Notes: a model not told the origin generated them from the letters alone. A stretch of 10,303 bases of DNA from Spirochaetaceae bacterium (GCA_017382775.1 JAFNZQ010000244.1:1-10303), one strand, 5' to 3'. Positions 1 to 6,867 are shown, numbered from the stretch's first letter. A program made the numbers and translations.

Positions 1-1
1 G

Positions 2-157
2 CTGACTCCTTTGTCCCAACGCTGGATGCCACCGCAAAAGGTTATCGAAATTTTTGAAGAACAAGGCTTTATTTGGGGCGGAAAATGGGGAATTTGGGAC
101 AATATGCATTTTGAATACAGGCCGGAACTAATTATTTTTCAGAAGCAAAATCGTTAA
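2..157 (+). CDS. M15-family metallopeptidase (D-Ala-D-Ala carboxypeptidase/VanY-like), C-terminal fragment
   Basis: Only the last 51 codons lie in the window, and the 5' part is off the left edge. The visible peptide begins LTPLSQRWMPPQ, continues through a GFIWGGKW block and ends with DNMHFEYRPEL before TAA at 155-157. A WGG-x-W motif followed by D-x-x-H-F is the C-terminal zinc-site signature of M15 (VanY/L,D-carboxypeptidase-like) peptidases, and the His of HFEY is the expected metal ligand. Family knowledge says such enzymes trim peptidoglycan stem peptides in the cell envelope; signal peptide and catalytic core cannot be seen here. The gene is convergent with the PHP phosphatase and only 14 bp separate the two stop codons. 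No terminator hairpin is obvious in that gap. Confidence 0.8.
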   Translation: MTPLSQRWMPPQKVIEIFEEQGFIWGGKWGIWDNMHFEYRPELIIFQKQNR

Positions 158-171
158 TGCAGTTTGAAAAA

Positions 172-1065
172 CTATTGACACCCAAAATCTTTTATATCAA
201 TTTCTTTCCAATGATTTTCGGCGGATAAAACCATTATGGATTTGAAACCCGCAGTCTCGGCAGTTTTTATTGCCACATCATAGGCCGCATCCAAATATTC
301 CATTCGATGGCAATCGGAATTGATACAAATCTTTCCGCCGCCTTCATGGATTAAACGCAAAAATTCCGGTGACGGGTAGGGTGTTGTAACACAGTTTCGG
401 GCAATTCCACCGGTGTTTATCTCGATGATTTTGCCACTTTGGCTTAAAACACGGGCGGTTTTTTCCAATTCGTCTTTATACCAAGACGCATCCTCATGGA
501 AAAACCGCAGAATCGAATTGCGGCGGCGCAAAACGTCGGGATGAGCCACAATGTCAAAATCACAGGTTGCAACCATTTCCCGGACCGAAGCAAAATAAAC
601 TTGACAGGCCAGTTTACCGTCGCCGCCAAAAATTCGCTGAATGCCTTCTTTCACATGGTCCGCCGGTCCGTCAACGGAAAAATGGCCGTCGCCGAAGTCT
701 CCTTGAAAGCCCAAGGCTGCAGCGGATTTTCCCGAAAGCATATGCACGGCGCCGATTAGAAAATCAGGCTGAAATTCAGAATAGTTGGATTGCAGCGGAA
801 GATAATCGGGGAGCAAAAATTCAGCTTCGAAACCCACAAGAATCCGTATTTTATGGGGAAACTTTTCCTTTAATCGGCGAATTTCCCTGCAATATTTTTC
901 GTGATTTTCGGCCGCCAAATGCATGGATGAAGAAAATGGGAAAATCGAATGGGCGGAAAATCCCAAATCGGTAAAATTCCGTTGAATTGCCCATTCCACC
1001 AGCTCTTCCGGAGAATTTTTGCCATCGCAAAAGGTTGTGTGTGTGTGATAATTGGTTTTTACCAT
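172..1065 (-). CDS. PHP-family phosphatase, histidinol-phosphatase-like (HisJ/HisK type)
   Basis: This 297-aa protein has the full set of PHP-domain metal-site motifs. They are HTH at residues 7-9, D14 in FCDG, H39 in SAHS, E80 in GFEAEF, H108 in GAVHML, H175 in AHPD, and D251/H253 in the terminal SDCH. This order and length match monofunctional histidinol-phosphate phosphatases of the PHP superfamily, which hydrolyse L-histidinol phosphate to histidinol. No other his gene is present here, so substrate assignment is by family only; another small phosphate monoester is possible. The start is fixed by GGAAGG at 1071-1076, five bases upstream of ATG. It lies 12 bp downstream of the receiver/STAS-like gene and is probably co-transcribed with it. 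A short (CA)n run in codons 6-11 simply encodes the His-Thr metal motif. Confidence 0.85.
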   Translation of the reverse strand: MVKTNYHTHTTFCDGKNSPEELVEWAIQRNFTDLGFSAHSIFPFSSSMHLAAENHEKYCREIRRLKEKFPHKIRILVGFEAEFLLPDYLPLQSNYSEFQPDFLIGAVHMLSGKSAAALGFQGDFGDGHFSVDGPADHVKEGIQRIFGGDGKLACQVYFASVREMVATCDFDIVAHPDVLRRRNSILRFFHEDASWYKDELEKTARVLSQSGKIIEINTGGIARNCVTTPYPSPEFLRLIHEGGGKICINSDCHRMEYLDAAYDVAIKTAETAGFKSIMVLSAENHWKEIDIKDFGCQ

Positions 1066-1077
1066 GAAAGCCTTCCG

Positions 1078-2325
1078 TCAGATTCGAGATTCCAAAGCTT
1101 CAACGGCCTTATTTACAATAGTAGCTACGGGAGTTTCGGATTGCAGGAAAAATCCCTTTACGCCCAAGGAAAGGGATTTTACAATATTTTCCTTGGTATC
1201 CTCCGAGGAATAAATCAGTATTTGGGCGGGATTTTTGTTTTCCCGCAAATATACAATCACTTCGTAACCGGAAAGTCCCGGCATTACCAAGTCAATTATA
1301 ACCAAGTCGAAGGGAAATTCATTGGCGGTCATCATAAAATTCGTACTGTTGTTGAAGGAATAAATTTCGTAGCCATAATGTCTGAAAGCCTCTTTTAAGT
1401 CCGAGATAACTTTTTGTGATTGCTGAACTATGGCGATGTGAATTTTTTCCCTATCCGCGGCATTACGATTTTTGGCGTTGGCATCGTTTAAAAATCGCAA
1501 CTGGATGCTTCCCTGGGTAAGAGAATCGAATTCCGGAGTAACAAGGGTTTGCAAAATTTGAGGAATTTCCTCCTGGGAAGGATTTCCCTCCAACATTGTT
1601 CCGATGGTTTGGGTTAAATCGGAAATAATTTCGATTTCCGCATATTTCAAATGCCCCATTACCAATTTTTTGGTGAAAGTATCCGTTGAAAGCAGTTTTA
1701 TGTTCTTTGGACGCACATCCGGGGCTTCCAAAATGTTATTCAAAAGGGTTTCCAAATTACTTCCGTCTATGAAGGAAAGGGCAATGTCCGTCATTACCAA
1801 AATAATTTTCGGAGTTTCCATATTGTTTATGGTTATCAATTCCCGCAAACGGAATTTCAGCAAAATCAATTTTTCTTGATTGAGGCCCTGACTAATTTCG
1901 ATGAAAATCACTCCGTGGGTAATGTGAATTTCCATTAAACAGTTGGTTGTATCCAAAGAAATTGTGGTTTTTAAAAGTCGGCCCACCACATCCAAAAAAA
2001 CGTCGATTTTAATGGGCTTGGTGAAGTACTTTATCACCTTAAAAAGGGATAATTCGGAAATTTGAGCCTTCGTAATGGGTTTCCCAATGATAATAACGGG
2101 AATGGGAGCAGTATTTATAAATTCGCTTTTTTGTTTAAGGAAAGCAAGCATATCATCATAGGATATATCTTGATCGAAAATAATCAAATCCGGCAAGTTT
2201 GAATGCATGAGAGTTATTGCCTGACGTTCCGTTTCCGCGATGTCACATTCCACCAAAGCGGAGTTAAATTTTACTTGGAGATAACTTTCTAACAATGAGG
2301 ATTGTACAATGATTAAAACGCGCAT
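1078..2325 (-). CDS. Receiver / STAS-like / receiver protein with degenerate signalling residues
   Basis: This 415-aa soluble protein has three apparent modules. Residues 1-120 have the response-regulator receiver pattern: hydrophobic beta1 RVLIIV, Asp51 in LIIFDQD and Lys103 in FTKP. The acidic pair after beta1 is replaced by Gln8-Ser9-Ser10. Residues about 129-247 look STAS-like (MEIHITHGVIFIEIS..., then PKIILVMTD and FIDGSNLETL), with Gly188 where anti-anti-sigma factors carry the phosphorylated Ser. Residues about 293-415 form a second receiver with Asp345 in IIDLVMPG, but Gln301-Gln302 replace the acidic pair and Gln395 replaces the conserved Lys. There is no DNA-binding or output enzyme domain and no membrane segment. 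A signalling scaffold or phosphorylation-independent regulator is my inference. It has its own promoter (2344-2372) and is followed 12 bp later by the PHP phosphatase gene. Confidence 0.75.
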   Translation of the reverse strand: MRVLIIVQSSLLESYLQVKFNSALVECDIAETERQAITLMHSNLPDLIIFDQDISYDDMLAFLKQKSEFINTAPIPVIIIGKPITKAQISELSLFKVIKYFTKPIKIDVFLDVVGRLLKTTISLDTTNCLMEIHITHGVIFIEISQGLNQEKLILLKFRLRELITINNMETPKIILVMTDIALSFIDGSNLETLLNNILEAPDVRPKNIKLLSTDTFTKKLVMGHLKYAEIEIISDLTQTIGTMLEGNPSQEEIPQILQTLVTPEFDSLTQGSIQLRFLNDANAKNRNAADREKIHIAIVQQSQKVISDLKEAFRHYGYEIYSFNNSTNFMMTANEFPFDLVIIDLVMPGLSGYEVIVYLRENKNPAQILIYSSEDTKENIVKSLSLGVKGFFLQSETPVATIVNKAVEALESRI

Positions 2326-2343
2326 ACAAAAACCACCAATCTG

Positions 2344-2372
2344 ATTCTATCACAAAAAAAAGGGTTTGTCAA
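2344..2372 (-). promoter_or_regulatory. sigma70-type promoter for the receiver/STAS-like gene
   Basis: On the minus strand, TTGACA (2372-2367), a 17-base spacer and TAGAAT (2349-2344) form a near-consensus promoter, with a TGA extended -10. The -35 box contains the folA stop codon (TGA at 2371-2369). The predicted start, about 7 bases after the -10, falls at 2337, the first G of GGTGG (2337-2333). That is the Shine-Dalgarno of the gene starting at 2325, so the leader would be about 12 nt. Start site is predicted, not observed. Confidence 0.75.
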
Positions 2373-2893
2373 CTATTTATTGTGTTTTTATACACACAAA
2401 ATGTAATTTGAGAGTCAAATTTGAACTGAGTTTGGATTTTCCAATCGGGATTTTCGTCTAAATTTTCGAAAAATGTGTCAGCAATTGTGGATGCAGAAAA
2501 TTTCGTAACATATGCCAAACGGCAAAATGGCAAAAACTGACGGTAAATTTCACCGCCGCCGATTACGAAAGCGGTACATTCCCCCTTGCCTTCCGTTTCT
2601 TTCAAAATTTTGAAGGTTTCTTCCACCGACGCGCAATAAACCAAGGATGTGTCATCATCAGTTTTATGGGTGATTTGGTCGCCGTCTTTTGTGCGGGACA
2701 AAACAATGTTTCGCCGGTTTTTAAGAGGCTCACCCTTGGGAAAGGTTGCCAAAGTTTTACGTCCGGTAATGACTGTGTGACCTTGGGTGAGTTGACGAAA
2801 ATATCGCAAATCATCTTTGTTCCTGAAAAGTAAATTCCCATTGAGGCCGATTCCCCAGTTTCCATCCACGGCGACGACACAGTTTAGAATCAT
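2369..2893 (-). CDS. folA: Dihydrofolate reductase
   Basis: FolA reduces dihydrofolate to tetrahydrofolate with NADPH, recycling the folate oxidised by thymidylate synthase. With the start at 2893 the protein has 174 aa, a normal length for bacterial FolA. Visible family motifs are GIGLNGNLLF (14-23), the substrate-binding acid Asp28 in KDDLRYF, GRKTLATFP (44-52) and IGGGEIYRQFLP (111-122). An in-frame ATG at 2932 would add 13 residues before MILNCVVAVDG. I prefer 2893 because beta-strand A of the family starts right there and the ATG overlaps the thyA stop as ATGA. No strong Shine-Dalgarno precedes it, which fits translation by re-initiation after thyA. The promoter of the next gene is embedded in the stop codon. 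Confidence 0.93.
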   Translation of the reverse strand: MILNCVVAVDGNWGIGLNGNLLFRNKDDLRYFRQLTQGHTVITGRKTLATFPKGEPLKNRRNIVLSRTKDGDQITHKTDDDTSLVYCASVEETFKILKETEGKGECTAFVIGGGEIYRQFLPFCRLAYVTKFSASTIADTFFENLDENPDWKIQTQFKFDSQITFCVYKNTINS

Positions 2894-3720
2894 ATTGCTA
2901 CGGGAATTTTTGTGCTCAAAGCCGATGCGCAATAGTTTGTGAGGACAAAATCGGACGGAGTTGCGGCGTAGAAATCGGTAATTTCCGGATTCAAGGTAAA
3001 AGTCGGCGCATCATACCGGGGATTTGCCATAATTTCTTCCACAAGGGGAATGTGGCGATCATAAATGTGGGCATCGGCAATTACGTGAACCAATTCTCCC
3101 ACTTCCAAATTTGCGGAACGGGCAAAAAGATGAACCAAGGCTGCGTACTGGGCCACGTTCCAGTTGTTGGCCACCAGCATATCCTGGGAACGCTGATGCA
3201 ATATGGCGTTAAGGGTTTTTCCGCTGACGTTGAGGGTCAAACTGTAAGCGCAAGGATATAAATTCATTTCATGCAGATCGCTGTGGACATACAGATTCGT
3301 CATAATTCGTCGGGATGCGGGATTGTTTTTCAAGTCGAAAAGCATTCGATCCACTTGGTCAAATTCCCCGTCGGAATACTTGTGTTTTATCCCCAACTGG
3401 TAGCCATAGGCCTTTCCGATGGAACCGGTTTCGTCCGCCCATTGATCCCAAATATGGCTGTTCAAATCATTTACGTTATTGGACTTTTTTTGATATATCC
3501 ACAGAATCTCGTCCACGGCAGACTTGAAGGCCGTTTTTCGCAGGGTCAAAATCGGAAATTCCTCCCGAAGATTGTACCTATTGACAATTCCGAAAAGCTT
3601 TTTCGTGTGAGCCGGTGTTCCATCTTCCCAGTGGGGACGAACGGATTGGCCTTCGTCGGAAAACCCACGGGAAAGAATTGCCTTGCAGTTTTCCACAAAA
3701 ATATTGTCCGCTATACTCAT
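2890..3720 (-). CDS. thyA: Thymidylate synthase (ThyA)
   Basis: ThyA methylates dUMP to dTMP using 5,10-methylene-tetrahydrofolate and releases dihydrofolate. The 276-aa protein carries WEDGTPAHTKK near the N-terminus, WDQWADETG, the paired Arg of ASRRIM (137-138), catalytic Cys157 in LYPCAY, QRSQD (176-180), Asn188 in NNWNVAQY and DAHIYDRH (216-223). LYPCAY rather than LPPCH, and VANNWN rather than LGxPFN, place it nearer the Bacillus/clostridial-type ThyA branch than the E. coli type, judged by eye. AAGGGG sits just before the ATG at 3720. It lies 17 bp downstream of the 778-aa gene, so it is likely in that operon, and its TGA overlaps the folA ATG by 4 nt. Confidence 0.95.
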   Translation of the reverse strand: MSIADNIFVENCKAILSRGFSDEGQSVRPHWEDGTPAHTKKLFGIVNRYNLREEFPILTLRKTAFKSAVDEILWIYQKKSNNVNDLNSHIWDQWADETGSIGKAYGYQLGIKHKYSDGEFDQVDRMLFDLKNNPASRRIMTNLYVHSDLHEMNLYPCAYSLTLNVSGKTLNAILHQRSQDMLVANNWNVAQYAALVHLFARSANLEVGELVHVIADAHIYDRHIPLVEEIMANPRYDAPTFTLNPEITDFYAATPSDFVLTNYCASALSTKIPVAI

Positions 3721-3737
3721 TTTTTCCCCTTAATGCT

Positions 3738-6074
3738 TCACGGTTTATCCGTTTCGTCGGCCTCGTCGGAGTCGGCTGCCTTCGGTTGTTCCTCGGAGGG
3801 TTTTGCCACCGATTCCGAAGAAGCCTCGCCGGATTGTGCCGGTTTTTCCCCTTGTTCCGCGGAAGTATCCGGTGTTTCCCCGGAAGGAGGGGAAGCCTCG
3901 GTTGTGGTTGCTTCCCCGGTTGCGGAAGTTTGACCTTCTCCGTTGGCAGTCTCTCCTGTGGCGGAATCCGGTTTTTCCGTCTCGGAGGATTGATCTTGCT
4001 GTTCCTCATCGGATCGGGACTTCTGCTGTGCGGATTTGGCCATGGCCTTAATGTGATTTACGAAAATTTCGTTCACATTGGTTCTCAAAGGAACATTAAA
4101 ATCCGGATCTGTGGAATTGGCCTTGTGTCGATAGGGAACTCCGTCCACTTCATCATAGGCAGGACTGTCTTTATCGTTCAGCCACCAATCCAAAATAAAC
4201 AAAAATGCGGAAATGGCCTTTATTAAATTGGCATTATTGCGTTTCGGAGAAGTTTTTCCTCCCAAAACGGCATTGAGTCGTCGTGAAACCGGATTTGCCA
4301 AGGCGAAGGAATATTCGTCCCAGGGATTTCCGATGCCGCTGATTTGTCCCAAGAATTTACCTTGGGAGGATTGCAAGGATTTATCAATTGCGGCAGACAA
4401 TTCGGCAAAGGATTGGGAAAGGGTGTGGGCTGTCCTGTACAAAGGCTTTAAGTTGCGCTTTTTCGTTTCGTTGGGCATATAACTCAATTCAAACTTATAA
4501 TAAGGAAGAAAGAATGTTTTTTGTTCCCAAAAAATTCGAGCCAATGTTCTTCGTCCGTTGGCTGTTTCTCCGTATTTTGCACTGGAATAAACATTGTCAA
4601 CAAAATCCCGCAAAAGGGGGAAGTAGCCTTTGGACAGGAAATCCGCCGAATACAAGTACCAATTTTGAATGTCGGAACGCATTTCGTCAAAATCGATTTT
4701 GCAAATCGAATCGTTGAAAAAATCCACATGGTGAATTCCGCTGAAAAGGTCTTCGATAATGCGGGTTAAAACAATGGTGAATTGCATTGGATTGTGGACA
4801 GAAACAAGGTTTGCGCCCTCTTCAAATTCAAAAAGCGGTTGAAAGTAGGCGTAAAAATCCGTTTCCAAATCCGCGGTGTACCATCCGGCATCGGGAAAAA
4901 GGGTATTGGCAAAATCAAATTGTCGTCGCAAAATTTGGTTTTGAGCTCGTTTGTGTGGGGTTACCGGTTCTTTTTCCTCTTCGGCCTTGTCTTCCTTCGC
5001 TTCTGAGGCTTCATCACTTTCGGAATCCTCGGAAGCCGTCGTTTCGTCGGTGGATTTCCCCTTGGTTGCCTCTTCGCCTTTGGATGAACTTCCCGATTCA
5101 GATTCGTTTTTTTGCAGAACCAACTGGAAGCGACTTGCCCCTAAAAAGTCCAAGATTTTTGTAATATGGGAAGAAAAAAATGAATTTATGGGAAGACATT
5201 CTTTCATGCAGGCTCGCATCAAAATGGGGTAAAATCCTTTGATTACGCTGTATAAAACCTGCTTCCAATCGGCTTTGAATTTGGTAAGCTGTTTTCGAAT
5301 TTCCCGAATTTGCAAACCGGGAGTCGTTTGCATAATTTTTTCAATTTGATCTAAAATTTCCGCAATCATTCCGTCGGTAACAAAAACAACGGAAATTACG
5401 TTTCGGTAAACTTCCCGCACAAAAGGAACAACTTGAACCACGGAAACATCTTTGCCAAATCGGATTAAACTGTGAGCGCACTGGTTTGCACCGGAAAAAT
5501 CCCAGTCCAATATGGCGAGGAAAAATCGTGCGTACAATTTTTCGGAATCATTTTGCAGGGCAACCTTTTCCCCGGGAATGTTGGCGACAATTTCTTCCGC
5601 CTGACTTTTGAATTCCTGCAAAAGATCCAAATTATCCCAAATGGTTTTGCGTACAAAATTCGGCGAAACCTTTTCGGAGGAACCGGAGGAAAGCAAGGCT
5701 CCGATATAATTTCCGAAGGACATTATTTTAAAGTATGAATTAAAGTAGAGTTTAACGAACTGCTTGAAAGTGGCTGTGTCAATGTAAGGGAGCGTGGCCT
5801 TGTACCGTACAGGTGACGGAGATGGGCCGGATGAACCGGATCGGGACACCGTGGAAGAAGAGCCGCTTCGCGATCCACCTCCCGAAGAAGTCTTGTTTCG
5901 CGTTATTGGTGCGGAACGGCGTATGGGAGCGGAATGGGATTTTCCCTCGTAAACGTCTCCCACTTGGCCACCTAATTTTTTAATCATATCCCGGGCTTCT
6001 TTTTCGGAAAGTTCCCCCAGGTTTTTTCTTGTTTTTTCAAGGTCCTCTTTGTTGTAGCGTAATTTTTTTTCCAC
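3738..6074 (-). CDS. Large uncharacterised protein with disordered linkers and acidic C-terminal tail
   Basis: I do not recognise this 778-aa protein. It has no signal peptide and no convincing transmembrane segment, so it is probably cytoplasmic. Residues 1-45 are charged and probably helical. Residues 62-89 are a Ser/Gly linker. Residues about 94-322 form an aromatic-rich, probably alpha-helical region. Residues 322-370 are a Ser/Glu/Lys low-complexity linker. A second aromatic-rich region covers about 378-682, and the last ~95 residues are a Glu/Ser/Thr/Ala/Gly/Pro tail with loose SGE/TGE repeats. Both folded regions contain a similar FLxILDW segment (185-191 and 624-630), a hint of related halves. 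Translation starts at GTG (6074-6072), five bases after GGGGGA. It has a strong promoter at 6096-6124 and is the first gene of the thyA-folA transcription unit. Confidence 0.8.
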   Translation of the reverse strand: MEKKLRYNKEDLEKTRKNLGELSEKEARDMIKKLGGQVGDVYEGKSHSAPIRRSAPITRNKTSSGGGSRSGSSSTVSRSGSSGPSPSPVRYKATLPYIDTATFKQFVKLYFNSYFKIMSFGNYIGALLSSGSSEKVSPNFVRKTIWDNLDLLQEFKSQAEEIVANIPGEKVALQNDSEKLYARFFLAILDWDFSGANQCAHSLIRFGKDVSVVQVVPFVREVYRNVISVVFVTDGMIAEILDQIEKIMQTTPGLQIREIRKQLTKFKADWKQVLYSVIKGFYPILMRACMKECLPINSFFSSHITKILDFLGASRFQLVLQKNESESGSSSKGEEATKGKSTDETTASEDSESDEASEAKEDKAEEEKEPVTPHKRAQNQILRRQFDFANTLFPDAGWYTADLETDFYAYFQPLFEFEEGANLVSVHNPMQFTIVLTRIIEDLFSGIHHVDFFNDSICKIDFDEMRSDIQNWYLYSADFLSKGYFPLLRDFVDNVYSSAKYGETANGRRTLARIFWEQKTFFLPYYKFELSYMPNETKKRNLKPLYRTAHTLSQSFAELSAAIDKSLQSSQGKFLGQISGIGNPWDEYSFALANPVSRRLNAVLGGKTSPKRNNANLIKAISAFLFILDWWLNDKDSPAYDEVDGVPYRHKANSTDPDFNVPLRTNVNEIFVNHIKAMAKSAQQKSRSDEEQQDQSSETEKPDSATGETANGEGQTSATGEATTTEASPPSGETPDTSAEQGEKPAQSGEASSESVAKPSEEQPKAADSDEADETDKP

Positions 6075-6079
6075 AAAAA

Positions 6080-6085
6080 TCCCCC
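6080..6085 (-). promoter_or_regulatory. Ribosome binding site fixing the GTG start of the 778-aa gene
   Basis: GGGGGA on the minus strand, followed by five T, precedes GTG at 6074-6072. An upstream ATG at 6087-6085 overlaps the site and is out of frame, so GTG is the only well-placed start. Confidence 0.6.
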
Positions 6086-6095
6086 ATTTGTAAAA

Positions 6096-6124
6096 ATTTT
6101 ATCACAAGAATATTTTTTTGTCAA
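6096..6124 (-). promoter_or_regulatory. sigma70-type promoter for the 778-aa gene-thyA-folA operon
   Basis: The minus strand has TTGACA (6124-6119), exactly 17 bases of spacer, then TAAAAT (6101-6096) with a TGA extended -10. The predicted start near 6089 gives a leader of about 15 nt before GTG. The TTGTGATA-x-AAT stretch is shared with the promoter at 2344-2372. Confidence 0.75.
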
Positions 6125-6204
6125 TAAGAAAAACAGGTAATTAAGGACGGTTGCAATAAATTTTAAGGAGAAAATGCAAATCAAAAATAAATGAAGAATA
6201 TTGT

Positions 6205-6231
6205 AAAAAAAATCGTTTTTTTTTGAAAAAA
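6205..6231 (+). promoter_or_regulatory. A/T-tract UP-element-like segment upstream of the STAS gene promoter
   Basis: A run of eight A (6205-6212), TCG, nine T (6216-6224), G and seven A lie immediately upstream of the -35 box at 6236. Such alternating A/T tracts resemble UP elements that bind the RNA polymerase alpha C-terminal domain. A8-TCG-T9 can also pair as an AT-only hairpin, which is too weak to call a terminator. Confidence 0.4.
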
Positions 6232-6235
6232 AGAC

Positions 6236-6264
6236 TTGACAACTTTTTATACTTGCTGTACAAT
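6236..6264 (+). promoter_or_regulatory. sigma70-type promoter for the STAS-zinc ribbon gene
   Basis: TTGACA (6236-6241), a 17-base spacer and TACAAT (6259-6264) match the consensus closely. The predicted start near 6271 gives a leader of about 27 nt to the ATG at 6298, with GGGGGA at 6288-6293 as ribosome binding site. The promoter lies inside any longer reading frame that begins at 6223, which rules out that upstream start. Confidence 0.8.
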
Positions 6265-6297
6265 ATTAAAAACGATGATTCTGTTTTGGGGGATTTA

Positions 6298-6861
6298 ATG
6301 TCTGCAAATAACGCGATTGTTCCAGGTTTTGATGAAGAGACTGATGACAGCTTAAAAATCACTTTGGAAAAAGTCGATTCCGATCCGAGCATACTGGTTC
6401 TTCGATTGACCGGATATGTGGATACGTATAACTCCATATTTTTTCAAAAACGTGTTGCGAAAGCCGTGGAGGCTGGTTACAAAAATTTGATTTTCAACTG
6501 TGCTGCTTTGAATTACGTTTCATCCACCGGTATTGGTTCTTTCACTGCTTTCTTGAAGTTGGTGAAAGAAGGTGGCAGTGATGGAGATATCGTTCTTTTT
6601 GAGATTCAACCTAAGGTTTACGAAGTGTTCCAACTTTTGGGCTTTTCTCAATTCTTCAATATTAAGGATTCCTTGGAGAATGCCATTAGGTTCTTTTCCA
6701 TGTCCGGAACTCCGGGTGCAACCAGTTCCGTGTTCCCGAAAGTTTTCGCCTGTCCTGTGTGTTCCAAGAAGTTGAAAGTGTCCAAGGGCGGTAAGTTCCG
6801 ATGTTCAGAGTGCAAAACTGTGCTCGATGTGGATGACGCCGGTAACGTTACTTTAGGTTAA
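6298..6861 (+). CDS. STAS-domain (anti-anti-sigma-like) protein with C-terminal zinc ribbon
   Basis: The 187-aa protein has a STAS domain at residues about 18-133. ILVLRLTGYVDTYNS resembles the first strands of SpoIIAA-type antagonists, and LNYVSSTGIGSF (71-82) occupies the phosphorylation-loop position. Ser76 aligns with the phosphorylated Ser of SpoIIAA, while the preceding Asp is replaced by Ser75. After a Ser/Thr/Gly/Pro linker, Cys152-x2-Cys155-x13-Cys169-x2-Cys172 forms a small rubredoxin-like zinc ribbon. STAS antagonists bind anti-sigma kinases in partner switching. The ribbon suggests an added protein or nucleic acid contact, which is inference. The start is set by the promoter at 6236-6264 and by GGGGGA at 6288-6293; a start at 6223 would add 25 residues encoded partly upstream of the transcript. 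It is divergent from the 778-aa gene and probably monocistronic. Confidence 0.85.
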   Translation: MSANNAIVPGFDEETDDSLKITLEKVDSDPSILVLRLTGYVDTYNSIFFQKRVAKAVEAGYKNLIFNCAALNYVSSTGIGSFTAFLKLVKEGGSDGDIVLFEIQPKVYEVFQLLGFSQFFNIKDSLENAIRFFSMSGTPGATSSVFPKVFACPVCSKKLKVSKGGKFRCSECKTVLDVDDAGNVTLG

Positions 6862-6867
6862 TTTGGT

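Noticed and set aside
130..180. Bidirectional terminator between the convergent M15 peptidase and PHP phosphatase genes
   Set aside because: Only a 5-bp stem (AGTTT/AAACT) with a 3-base loop is visible, too weak to support a call.
1036..1047. Short TG dinucleotide repeat near the start of the PHP phosphatase gene, as a possible phase-variable tract
   Set aside because: Only about six units, and it encodes the required His-Thr-His-Thr metal-binding motif, so function explains it.
3271..4226. Long plus-strand reading frames (203-220 aa) opposite thyA and the 3' end of the 778-aa gene
   Set aside because: They lie antisense to well-supported genes, have low-complexity Gly/Ser/Phe/Arg composition mirroring the acidic tail codons, and show no ribosome binding site or family motif.
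6205..6224. A8-TCG-T9 palindrome as an intrinsic terminator between the divergent genes
   Set aside because: The stem would be A-T only and unstable, and it sits directly upstream of a strong -35 box, where an UP-like role is more plausible.
6223..6297. Upstream in-frame start adding 25 residues to the STAS-zinc ribbon protein
   Set aside because: The segment contains the -35 and -10 boxes of the gene's own promoter and has no Shine-Dalgarno, while GGGGGA sits just before the ATG at 6298.
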